A DNA stretch of 64,000 nt from Odontesthes bonariensis (Eukaryota > Chordata > Actinopteri > Atheriniformes > Atherinopsidae): positions 31,142,163-31,206,162 of the forward strand of contig NC_134510.1 of assembly GCF_027942865.1 (NCBI RefSeq), given 5' to 3'. This document shows, in pieces, positions 38,087 through 51,100 of the stretch. The notes beneath the pieces were generated by a model, which was not told where the DNA came from, did not search any database, and saw only the letters and a list, made by a program, of their open reading frames with translations. The number at the start of each line of letters is the position of its first letter. The first letter of the stretch is position 1. The position numbers and the translations under genes are program-made.

Positions 38087-38724
38087 GTAAAATCATAATC
38101 ATAAACATTTGCATTTTCAAAGCATATAACTGGGCAGCTGTACAGCATAATGGAAATTAAAAGCTCCAAGCTTCTGTAAAAAAAAACAAAAAAAACAATA
38201 AAATCTATCCGAGTAGTTTGTTGACAATGTCTATAAAGTGAGCATACGAACATGATTAAAAACGAGATAAAATAGATTCATTTAAATGTACATAGTTTAA
38301 AAAACAAAAAATATTAGTTTTTCACAAGTACAAAAACAAAACACTGAAGACCCCCATAAAACTACATCAGTACCTTTATCAGCTCACTGAAACTACATAA
38401 AAGTGAAAAACATTCAAACCCAATTCAACTTCTCAAGAAACCAGAGAAAGTTACCAGAGAAGTACTTATTAACCTGACTTTTACATCTACAAACAAAACG
38501 CTGTACACTCTAAGGCACTTGTGGCAGCCACAAATTTTTATCGAAGGAAAGGCACACAAACTTTGCAGCTCTCACTTGTTAGTAGTTTACAACATGTGCA
38601 GCAACAATTTGAGTTCATCATCAAATAGAAAATCTAATTAGTAGTATGCGTAATATTTACAGTCTTGAAAAACCAACTGTCTTTTGTATGACATCAGAGC
38701 TGCGTCCAACATCATTGGGACTTT

Positions 38725-38760
38725 TTACACAACCAGGCTCTCTCGGCTCACAGCTCCATT
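38725..38760 (-). CDS. lsr: LSR exon 11: C-terminus
   Basis: 36 bp: [11 protein letters not shown] and a stop, after a TTGCAG acceptor in phase 0. The end equals mammalian SRESLVV and fits a class II PDZ-ligand pattern. Confidence 0.93.
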   Translation of the reverse strand, partial: NGAVSRESLVV

Positions 38761-41700
38761 CTGCAAGAAAGCAAAAGACATGTTCACGTAATCAATAAAC
38801 CAGAGGAAAGATTTTATTTGACAACATTTCAGGCTTCTGTAATACTTTTGGTGACAGTGAAAATAAGGCCTGCTCCCAATCTTTCAAGAACCCCCTGCTT
38901 AATATGTGGCACGATGATGCATTTATATTCTAAATATAAATCATGAAAATAATCAAAAATATTATTCAATTCTTCAAGAAAGTTTTATTCATATAATAAA
39001 TTATTTATTTAGACTATGGTTAAATATCAAAAGCAGGAGGATAGTGGAGCTGGAAGTGATCATGATGCTGCTGACTTCTCACTTGTGCCGCGGAGCTGCA
39101 TCAGCTCTGCTAAGACTATTTTTACTGACACTCATTATCATAAAATTATTTTTGCTTTCTTTGAATTAACACTGACAGAAACTTGAAACTCCTACTTGAG
39201 GTCAGTCTGAAACATCAGTTACACGTTTGCACATATTTCATTTGAACTTGCCTTGCGGAGGTTGCTTTTCTTTGAAGAGGACACACTTTCATTGTCACTG
39301 TACGATGGTGGTGGAGGAGGTGGGTAGTCATCGCGGCGACCCGGGTATCCAGAGGGCGGGCTCACAGGAAGAGGCGGGGGTCCACGCGGCACCCTCCCCC
39401 GATCTGAACGATCGCTCTCACTGTCCAGTCGCTCCCGGCTGCGTGCCCTCTGCTGCTCGCCCATCTTCTTCTTCTCCATGGCTTCTCGCAGGAAACTGTC
39501 ATCATAATCCACTCGGCCACCCCTGGCACCACCTCCATGCTGGCGGTCCCTCTCCAGGTCCATCAGATCGTCACGACTACGGCTGCGCCGGCCTGCAAGG
39601 CTGCTATTGGCCCCTCCTTCTCTTCTCCCACGATCATCAGGGGAGTAGTCCCGACGTCTGCGGTCGTCATAGTTTCGATCGTAGCCGCTGCGAGCGCTGC
39701 TGCTCCACTCATCATCTGAGCTGAAGGGCCACAAAAAAAACATCCCATAGATGTCTATCATTAGCACTGATTGCACTAATGTTCATGCCAAAATAAAGTT
39801 GGGCTTTAAAAATTGTCTCATGTCCCCAGCTCTTCTTTATCCTGCAGAACCAGAAACTACTTTTAGCGTTTTAGAAATGAGATGATTAATGAGGAGTTTC
39901 TTGTAGTTTAACACTTTCGAAGATTGCGAGCATAGATCAAATTAGTAAAAACTGTATCAAAATGTAAGCTCGTGGGGAAGTTCCACCAGGTTAGACATTA
40001 GTTTAAATATCATATTGGGAAATCAATCTTCAAACTGTCAAAGCAAAGTGGAATTTCTTTATAAAACAATGTGGCATCAGATAGAAAAAAAAAAACAAAA
40101 AAAAACAGAAGATGGATATTTGTCTCTTTGGTATTAAGATGATACGAAACTGTCTTGCTCTCCTGAGATGATTTGCATTCCAGAAATACATTTTGATGTC
40201 TTTCTTGTCTCTCTTACGTGGGTAAGTTTGTCAGTAAAATAGGTGGGTGTTCTGGTAAGCTCCATTTTACCAACCAAAGCACGAACAACTGAAACTATCA
40301 TTATGGAACATGTGTCATTCAGAGAAACCTCATCGCTTTGAAGTGGAAAGGCACTGAGCAAGAGGCTTCTGAGAAAGCTGAACTGTCAACCCATGCCACT
40401 GTTGCAGTGCCATGGGTTGAAATCGCTGCCCTCACAGTTCGCCGATTCGTCACGTTCCTTTTTCACCTGACAGCAAACATCAGCAAAGATTTTTACCAGA
40501 ACATCTCTTTTTACACATTTCGTATTCGTTTTCTGAAACTCTCACCCGGAGGTCTTCGATAGAATCACTTCTGCATAACCACATGACATAATGCCATTTG
40601 TTTTATATTTTAAACGGGAGGATACTTTAACTAAAATTGCACACGTTATCTAGTGGTAGTGAGTAGAAACTAGATACGTTGTGCTACTCAGGACTTTCAT
40701 CTTATTTTCCTTTTTTTTTTTTTTTTTTTAAATGTGGTTGCTTGGCACAATTCAGCGATGTTGGTACTTAAATGGCTAAAAGGTGTGTTTTGTATTGCAG
40801 CTTATGATATACCCAAAATAAATTAAAATTCTATTCATCTCTTTTCTCCCTTTCCATTACTTTTTACCATTTGTTTGTATATGTATTTATTTATTTATAT
40901 AATAACATATATTAGAGCCGTAATATTATAATCACAGTAGAGACCAGACAGAGAAGTGCGGTTCTGAGCATTTGTGTGAATGACACTTGGTAAGTATTTA
41001 CTATTGAAAAATAAGAATAAAGCAATTAACTGCTATGCTATACTGTTATGTTAAACAACTTATGTCCACAGAAAAACAGTTTTCTGAATTAATAATGAAC
41101 ACACCATGAAGTCTGCAGGTTTTGATGCATCAATGCAAATCAATGCAGCTTAAACCTTAAACACACCATGGAACCCATGTAGTGTGTCCTTTAAAAAAAA
41201 AAATAGAGAAAACTTCTACTGTCGATGACCAATATCTGAAAATGATGTCCTTAGGTAAAGACCCGACACAGGACCAAAGAGATGCATGTAAACCTTCAGT
41301 TGATCCATCTACTGTTCAAAGAAGCCTCATCAGAAATGGTCTTCATGGAAGGGTGTTTTTTAAGAAGTCATTCTTAACCCTCTGAGGTCTATGATCACGC
41401 CGGCGTGATCAGATCGCGTTACGGCTCAGACCCCAGAGGGTTAAGGAAGGGAAACGGGGGAAAAAAAAATGTCTGTCGCATGCCAAATGACATAAACTAG
41501 ACTGAAAATCTGTGGCAACAGGTCTTATGCAGGGATGAATCCTCCCAAAAGCCCGGACCAAAACATTATTGAAACAGTGTGGGATCATCTTGACAGAGAA
41601 CTGAACAAAAGGCAGCCCAAATTCAAAGAAGAGCTTCGGAATGTCACATAAGAAATCTGGGGAACTATTCCTTTAGACGACTTAAAAAGAAATTACAAGA

Positions 41701-44700
41701 AAGCTTGTTGAAGAGGGTTCGGGCTGTGGCGATCAAAGTAAATGTTGACTTTCAAGCTCATTAGAATTTTGCAAGCTTGGTTTTTCTACGCATACTTGGA
41801 CACGTTCCAGTAAATTTTCTGGCAATATGTAAAGAATGAGAGGTGGCTCGTGATATTTTCACAGCACTGTAACCGTTACAAGGTTCAACCTTATAAGACG
41901 GTAGTCTCGAGTTTTTGCAGAGTAAAAACTTCAAATCATTCAGTTGTCAGCAGATCAATGGAAAGGTGTGGGTGTCTGAAAGGGGCTTACGCTGAAAAAA
42001 AAAAAAAAAAAGTAATGATGACAATACGATGGTTTTGCTTATGGAAGTGAGACTCACCCTCTCCTGCCTCTGGGCACATCTGGACGGCGGTTTGGTGGGT
42101 AGTCGTCTCTGGGGTGTCTCTGCCCGATGTCGTCGAGGTTATCCATGGAACGGGCACGGACGCGATCTCCCATGTAACCTCCACCACGGCGTGGATAGTC
42201 ATCACGGCGGTGGCCTTGCTGGGAGACACTACTGATGGTGCTCATGGCTTCATCTCGATCATAGACTGTGGCCAGAGGTGGAGGCTGGGAACGACCCCCA
42301 CGACCTCGAGGCTCCAAGCCATCGTGCAAGGAACTGACTTCAGTCATATTGTCCACTGAAGAAAAACCAAACGACAAGAGATTAAGCACAAGAGAAAATA
42401 AAATGGTGTCCAGTTTGAGTACAAATGAAGGGAGTCTGAAACATTTGGAGCTTATTGAAGCCATTTCCAAGTCTGCTCTTATACTAAGTTAACAGCCCAG
42501 TGATGAACAAGTCTTTTCACTTAAGGGAAGTGTGAGTCTTCCTAACATGCGGTGGCGAGTGGTTCCGTAATTTACAGTTTACGACTGTAAAGACCCAGTC
42601 TCATCTGTGTGACGGACATGTTTGTAGTTCTCTAGCACCGGAAATGCTGCTAGGTGTATTGCATTTCCGGTGCGAGAGAACTACAAACATGTCCGCTATC
42701 GACGAACATCCAGTCTTCAATACAACTCAATGGGATTTACAAAATGTCAAATAAAACACGACAGAAGCAACTTTTCGCTACGAAATTTGATATGGATTAC
42801 CAGTGCACACCAGTAACCACTCCGGTGAGTTGATGATTTTGAAAACGGACGTTTATTGTGCTTTTACGGACCTTTTAAGACAGGCACATGACTAGCCGTT
42901 CTGAAGCAGGTTGAGAAGAATCAAAATTAGGCAAATACCAGAGACAGCAGTAAACATCAAAAAAGCGGTGAGGGGGGTTCTAAAACATTGCAGACGACTC
43001 AGAAAAGAGGCTTAATGTTGAAAATACAGGAATTCCCCTTTAAGGTCAGTCTGAGACATCAGTTTCAGACTTACCCTCACAGGAGAGCCTGTGAGGGGAT
43101 GGAAGTATTGGGGAGATGACACAGGCTGTGGTTAAGGACACAGGATGTGGTTAAGTGACTCTTGACAGAAAATGATTTATTTTCAACCACTGTGGTCCAC
43201 ACAGACTCAACACTCAAGTAGCACAGAGCAGCAGGAAGTGTTAATTCACTTACAGCGGGAGTAGTTGGCAGGTCTGGATGGGTCTAATGTCGCAAGCTCC
43301 TTTTCCAAATAGTAAATGGCACGTGTGGCGTTCCCATCAGGGTCCACCTGAATACGATACCCACTGCGAGCTGGGGCGAGGAAAAGAGGAAGTGCAAACA
43401 CAGTCAATAGGACCATCTTTATCATAAAAATGCTGGATTTTTTCTTATAGTTTCAGGATATAAATGTTTGAAGTTGAATTTGTTGATCTAACAGTGCAAA
43501 AACTCATTGTTTGCTTGTTTTCAAAACTTAATCCACACAAATGTCACAAAAGAGCACAATAAAAACAGAAACAAACGCTGTCGGAGTCAGAAATCAGCAC
43601 AAAAAAAAAAAAAAAAAAATCAGAAATAATAATTCTGTCATTATGACGGTGACATCCCAGCTCTCCTTTAATGCTTGGGCAACGACTGTTTCCTATTTTC
43701 ATGCCGCCTCCTGGCCGGCTTATTCAGGAACATTTCAAGTACGTTGCATTTGTTGTAGTAATGTAGTAAACATGACGTTTTGATACCGGCTCCGGCACAA
43801 ACCCAAACCCAACTTTCATCCACAGGCACACCGAGGTTACTGCAACCGTCGAATACTCCTCTAAAACTTTCCACTTTCTTAAAGCCTTCGGCCATGTCTG
43901 TACATTTTTGCGCTTTTGTGAATATTAATTTGACCTTCTTGTCTTATTTGTTATGTGAAGCACCCTAAAACATTTTTTTGGGAATAGTGTTAAGATGATT
44001 ACAATTAGGGGCAAAGGAGAGTTTTGAAAAAGAAAACACAAGCTGTATATAACCGCGCCATACATCAAACGTGATCACATTGTTTCATTTTCATTTCATG
44101 CTTTTGTACTGATATAACACCCCATTTCACATTTTCACTGTTGAGAAAGGCAAGGCAAGGCATCTTTATTTATATAGCGCATTTCATACCACAGGCAACT
44201 CAATGTGCTTTACATAAAGACAAGGCATTTAAAAGAACAACATAAAGCAGCAATTTAAAGAGAAAAAAAAAATTGAATAAAATTTAAAAACACAGTTAAA
44301 AGCAATCAAAGAAGAGGGGAAAAAGAAAAATACAAACTCAACCATAAGCACACCAAAAGAGAAATGTTTTTAACCTGGATTTAAAAGTGCTTACAGTTGG
44401 GGCTGATTTCAGTTCTGCTGGTAGTTTGTTCCAGTTGTGTGCAGCATAACAGCTAAAAGCTGCTTCACCGTGTCTAGTTTGAACTCTGGGCTCCACTATC
44501 TGACCTGAGTCAGCAGATCTCAGAGCTCTGCTGGGTTTATACTCAGCTAGCATGTCATTCATGTATTCTGGACCTAAACCATTCTGTGATTTGTAGACGA
44601 GTAGCAGAACTTTAAAATCTATTCTGTATCTGACCGGGAGCCAATGTAAAGACTTGAGAACTGGGGTGATGTGATCTGATCTCTTTGTTCTGGTTAAAAC

Positions 44701-45108
44701 TCGGCTGAGCTGCAGCTGTTTGAGACTCCTTTGGGGGAGTCCAGTCAGAAGACCGTTACAGTAGTCAAGTCTGCTGGAGATGAAAGCATGAATCAGCTTC
44801 TCCTGATCTGTTTGGGACATGTAACCCTTCATTCTGGATCTGTTCTTAAGTTGATAAAAGGCTGATTTGGTGACTGATTTGATATGATTGTTGATGGTCA
44901 GGTCTGAGTCTATCAGCACGCCGAGGTTCCGGACTTTAATCTTTAGTTTCTAGAGACAGTGACTCAAGATGTTTACTGACAGCAAACCTCTTCTCTTTGT
45001 TGCCAAGCACAATGACCTCAGTTTTTTCTTGATTTAACTGAAAGGACACTAATAACACTACAGAGAGGAGATTCGTCTGCTAAAATGGATGATGTGGTTC
45101 AGGAAGAC

Positions 45109-45141
<33 letters not shown>

Positions 45142-48100
45142 CAGCTGCAGTGTTGTACTTTATGAAGAAGAAATTTACTCACTGTGGTCTCCTCCTCCTT
45201 CTGGATCGTGCAGCAAAGGCACTTGTGATCCCTGCCCCACTGCCAAGTCAACAACAAAGCAAATTTGAAAGGGTTTCCACAGAGTTCAACATCAAAGAAA
45301 CAGTGAGTTTACTATGACAAGTCACACTTTCAGGTATGTGACACGGACTGCTTTGCCTCTGTTAAGCACATTATGGAAACTACAGAAAATACTCAAATTT
45401 CAGGGTAAGAACCACAAAAAAATTATAATTTCTTATTTATTTTTTGAACTATTACCTACCCGAGCTTGCACCATCATAGTCGCGACCGTAACCATTGTGG
45501 GGAGGGGCATGTCCAACTCCATTGGGAAGAGGAAGCATGGGCATGCCAGGCTGGTGAGATTGTGGGCCACCATACACTGGCTGAGCATAAATACTGGGAG
45601 CAAAGTAGCTGGCGGCATACTGACCAGGCATACCTTTCTTCACCGCTTTCCCTGCCTCATACACTGCAAAATCATAAAAAAAATGTAAAGAAGCATGATG
45701 GTCTCAAACAATTTTAAAGCCACAAAATAAAAAACACCGACGAGTGAATAGAATAACATCCAGTATCTAATTACAATGCAATGTTCTTCTGGGAAACTTT
45801 GGACACAGGTGTTACGCGTTTGCTACTTCTACACGTGCCACCCACTTAACCACCGGGTCTGCAGCATTTATATGCCAGCACCAGGAACGGGACATCAAGC
45901 AGGCAGAATCTGCACACCATTCAAATGGAGGATCAGCCAGCACATATCATAAAGCTGACACAAACACAGCCCGGTGATCAAGTATCAAATGGATAAAGAA
46001 AAGTAACTGATTCTGCTGAATACTCACACATTATTGCTGATAATGTCTTTTCTTCTGTGACATATTTATCTTACTTTACTTCAGTCGTTACTGGTAAAAC
46101 TAAATTCTATTTTTGATACTAAGATCTACAGACATTATTTTTATTTATTTTTTGTAGAAAAGAGTATTTCAGTAAGACACCCGGTTCTAGATTACAATTA
46201 AAAGCTTGAGAAATGTCACTAGCTCCTTTATGAAATACTTACACGCTCGTGGACAGCAGCACTTCTCAGGACAGCAGGGGCAACTGACGAAGCAGCAGCA
46301 GGTGTGCGGACAACACTGACACCAACAGATCCCAATCAGGAGCAGCAGCAACAGGAATCCCAAAACCACCAGGACAACCAGGAGCCAGTCTGTGTGGACC
46401 AGAAGGGGGCGCTTTGAACACATTTTCCTTAAAGGTTCGCTTTACTTACGCACAAAATTTGGTTTCACACAATTCCAAATACATCATAATGATAAAAGGG
46501 TCACACACACACACACACACCAAGCTTATGTTACTTGTCAGCCCTAATTAAAGTGAGCTAAATGTGTGATTGGTTTGTGTAGTAAATCATTAGGGACAAA
46601 AGATCGAGACAGACATTCTCTTTTGGTTTCATTTCACTCAAACATAACGATTTGAAGATGCTGTATGTAAACTGGTCTCTGGAGAATAGTTTAAAAAAAA
46701 AAAAAAAAGAGAGAAAGAAAGAAAAGAAAAAAAAGAGGCAGAAGTCTTAGTCAATCCCTCAAGTCAGAGCCACAAAGTAACCCATGGACTATATTGTTAT
46801 ACAGTGGAAACCGCTTATAGTGGTCACGGATATAGTAATCAACCGCTTATATAGATCAAAAGGCTTGGGACAGAATCATTTCTATACAAATGCTGTTTAA
46901 ATAATTTGTTTATAGTAATCAAGAAATCCGCTTATAATGTTCATTTTTGGCCATTTTATGAATGTAAACATGTGCAAAAATAATTTTAAAACTACGTGTA
47001 GCTATTTTATTTTTTACTCCCTTGATTCCTTTCTGGACGTCTGCTTCTGCCTCGCTAGCTAACGTAACGAGTTGACACCGGGCAGCAAGCGCGCGAATCA
47101 TGGCTGGAAAAAGGAAGTCATTTTCTCTGAATGAAAAACATAGTCTCCTCGAGGCGTATGACAAATTACCAAAAACAAGCCAACGAGATGCTGCGGCGAA
47201 GCTTGGCATTCCTCAGGCTACCTTGTGTAGTCTAATTAAGCAACGAGAGCACCTGCGGTTGAGGCCGCCCTGGTGAAGTGGATTGATAATGCCCGGTCTC
47301 GCAACGCCCCGCTGAGCGGACCCTTGGTCAGGGAGAAGGCCGAGGCAGAGGATGGTTTCAAAGTTTCTGTCGGCTGGTTTGAGCGATTTAAAAAGAGGGA
47401 GAACATTAGCCGCTTTCGGACAGACCGTTCTAAGAAAGTAGTTATCAGAACTACCCTCCTCGAATTTCGTTCTGATAACTGTCCTTCCCCAGCGGAACTG
47501 TTTCAGTCTGCATTCGCACATGAGTCGGGACCAGGTCGGGACTGATGCGTCGCGCGCAGCCGTCTGCTTCAGTGACGTGTTAGCCGTTAGCCGTTTAGCG
47601 CTACATTCAAACACAAAACAAAACGGTAAAAGTAAGGAGAGTAGAAAAAACACCACCAAGAAGCTAATATGGAGAGCGGGGAGGCCACCGTGTTTATGGT
47701 CTGCATGATGGTGATATTAATCATGGACAATCACATCAGGCGTCTAATATCGAGGCTGGAAAAGAGAGAGTCAGGAGACGATACTTTTTCATTTCATGAA
47801 GGAAGAAAGGAGAGCAGAGCGCTGCAGACAAATGAGACCAGTGTAAGTTTAACTTATTAAACACCCGCCGGTTGTGTCTGTGTCTATGAGGAAACATTTC
47901 AGCCGTGATAGCATGACATGGGGCGTAGCTACCGACCACCACACACCTCCGTTAGATTCGTTCTATAAGAACTATGAAAAGACCCGACCTCGGAGAAGGA
48001 GCTAAATAGTTATAGGAACTGAGGGAGATAGCCCCGAGTTCCTGTATGTCCGAACACGGGAGAAAACGGCCCCGCGGATTAAAAGGTTATTAGAACTGCC

Positions 48101-51100
48101 AAAGCTTCCTACAGTCCGAAAGCGGCTATAGTGTTTAAGAAGCTGCACGAGGGAGGCTGCTGAGGCTGACACTGTGTCACGCGATGAGTGGCTCGAGCAA
48201 CAATGGGTCAGGATGAGACAGGAGTACAGTGAGGAAAGCATCTGGAATGCTTATGAAACCGGGATTTATTTAATTCGGTTATAGTAATCAACCGCTTATA
48301 GTGTTCAAATTGGCTCTGGACCAATGTGATCACTATAAGCGGTTTCCACTGTATTCTATGTTCACAGAAACCAAACAAAACATGTTTGTTGCACTGGGAA
48401 TGCGTTTTTTTTTTTTTTTTTTTTTTCAACGTTTTGTCAAACTGGAAGAACAGGTTCACTCTTCAAGTCAGTTCATGCCACAGAGAGAGAGGGGACACAC
48501 CGTATTTCCTTTTTCAGTTCTTCTGTTTTATGAGTTATTTTATCAGCATGCTTTTCTTTTTTTTTAACACCGTATATTATTAAAGAAATAAACATTTGAA
48601 ACTTGGCATTTATGCTTGTGTGCATAGATATGGAAATACTTAGTTGTGCCGTGTGAATAGTGTCAGTGGTAGGATAAAAAGCAGAACGGTGTATGGACTT
48701 GCATTTACCCAAACCATTTTAAACCTAAACTCTTTTTTCAGGGTGGTTGAAGCTTCTAAAGAGCACACACCAGCTGAGTGGCCTCCAGTAAAATAACTGT
48801 GCTGCTTCATTCAAAGCTAAACTTGACAGACCCCCTTTGCCTTTAACACGGGACTGAAACATTGCTCGACTAAATTAAGGGGCATGTACTACCTTCCATA
48901 ACCAGTAAGTCAATGCCAGGCAGGAGGTCAGTAGTATTTGACTTTCTCTCTGTGAAAGAAAGATAAAGCCACAATTACTTTAAAGTGTTATCCGTCTAGC
49001 TTCGCTGCCTAAAACTTTTGACTCAACATACTTTCGAGAACCCCCCAACACATAGTCATCAGCTACTTCCAAAACAAGCCACCGCAAGGATTTTTGGTAC
49101 ATTCTCCCTCACATATTTGCATAATTGCTTCTGAGAATAGGGGACAGAATGGGAGGGAAAAAAAGGGCAGAAAACTGAAAAAAGAAAACAGAGTGTGTAA
49201 AGAGCAACAAAAAAGGAAACTCACCAAGTACAATTAGCTCTGTGTAGTCTTCGCCATTCCCTGAAAGATCCTGGGACGAGATGACGGAGCAGACGTAAAC
49301 GCCGCTGTCTCCCCATGCTGTCTGTGCTATATTCAGGTCTGCATCTGTAAGGAAAACATTTTTTGTTGTTGTTATTTACGATCATTCTAATTTTACTAGA
49401 GTAAGACTTTATGATAACAGCTAAGTGCAGTTTTTTTTTTACTAGAAAATGCCTGTACCTCAGTGTGTGGATGCTACACCCACACCGGGGCATCTTTGCA
49501 TCATTTTGGTTTTGGTTTTCTTTCTCTTGATGTGGTCAGTAAAGTGAACAATGATGAATAATCGGCAGATACTGCAATAATTGATCTAGTTGTGGGTTGT
49601 GTATTCACTGTTTTTTTTTTTTTAACAAAAACAGAGTTTCTAAGAGACCATCTATGCTTAATGATTTAAAAACAGAACATTCATATGATCTTATACACCA
49701 GTGCACTGCCCACTCAGATTGGGGGAAACACAGGTTATTTTTTTAATCACATGCATGGTTGAGAAAGAGCCAAAGCCTGAGAATCGCTCAAAGTGCTCTG
49801 CGCTGCACTTTTTTTAAACTTTGCAAATGCCATCCTAAGTGGGAGTGATTGTGGTGGAAAAGATTATCTTTAAAAAATGCAACAGATGTTAAAAAGATGA
49901 CTCACAGGAACTTGACCTACATCCCTGTCACAATTCAACCTGGATCTAATGAAGAATAATTCGAACAATCTTGATACTTTTATTCTAATTGAAGACAAAT
50001 TGTTAAACAAAGAGCCCAGACAAACTGTCTTTTCTGTGCCTACGTAGATACACTCTGCACCCTCTTATGTATCTGCTCTGTATCAACAGTGTAGGGTTGG
50101 CCTCTGAAAAGCTATACAAAAGGTGATGGTGGATGGACAAAAAAATGTATCTTGGAGGCCCAATATCTACTTAAGAATAGTATTATTTTGGTCTTGACAA
50201 TATATTGTTTAAGCAGAAATCTTGCGTTGGGAGCACGTAAAAATAGGAACATCGCAGGGTATTAAGATTGGCAAATAAAATCACACTTGTGATGCTTCAA
50301 CTTGCTTTTGTTGCACAATCCAAACAGGTAATCCAAACTGTTCTCACTTCCCATAGCTGTAGTCTGATGAAACACTAGTTTTTCATGACATTTAGAATTT
50401 TTTCTGTGTGCTGCTTTGATCATCACTGCATGCACGCTGACATGAGCAAGGGACAGAAGAAGAATGCTCTAAAAGAATATTTTGTAGCAATAAGAAACAA
50501 CATCCTGGCTATCCCGATCTGTGTATCACAGACTGCCGCAGCTACAGCCATGATGTATTCTCCAGTGAACAACGTTTAAGATACCTCTTCTAACTTTCTC
50601 TGTGGGAGATCATCATACATGCAAGCATAGACAAATTCATTGCACAGATGTTTTCAAATGTTTATGCATTTAGCAGACGCTTTTATCCAAAGTGACTTAC
50701 AAATGAGGATATAACATCAAAGCTAACAATAAGCTACTGAGGTGTATAGGGGATGGTCGGCTTCAAACAGCCGGTGTGTAGATGGTACAGGAGGAACTCT
50801 GCTGACACAGACTCGGGTTGAACACAAAAGTATTTTATTGGCCACCAGGTCCGTCAACAGGCACACTATTTAGTATACAATCTATACATATCTTGTGACC
50901 CTGTCCATGAAGCACATAATCAAGGAATATGTTATGGTCCAAATGTTTACATATGTCACCATTGTTCCTTTCCTATCTGGAGCCACTGACCCTCTGTTGA
51001 GTAGAGTCAGATGAGTCAAATTAATCAGACACCACACTACGTAGAAGGACACCACTGGTCAGACTCTGTCAGAGGTGACAGTGTAGAGGTAGAGTGCAGG

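Noticed and set aside
17294..38724. Search for hepcidin (HAMP) or USF2 exons
   Set aside because: No cysteine-pair-rich mature hepcidin pattern and no basic helix-loop-helix block was found in any frame.
39227..39724. Plus-strand open frame of 165 codons
   Set aside because: It is the antisense of LSR exon 10, kept open by the Arg/Ser/Asp-rich codons. It has no domain or splice context.
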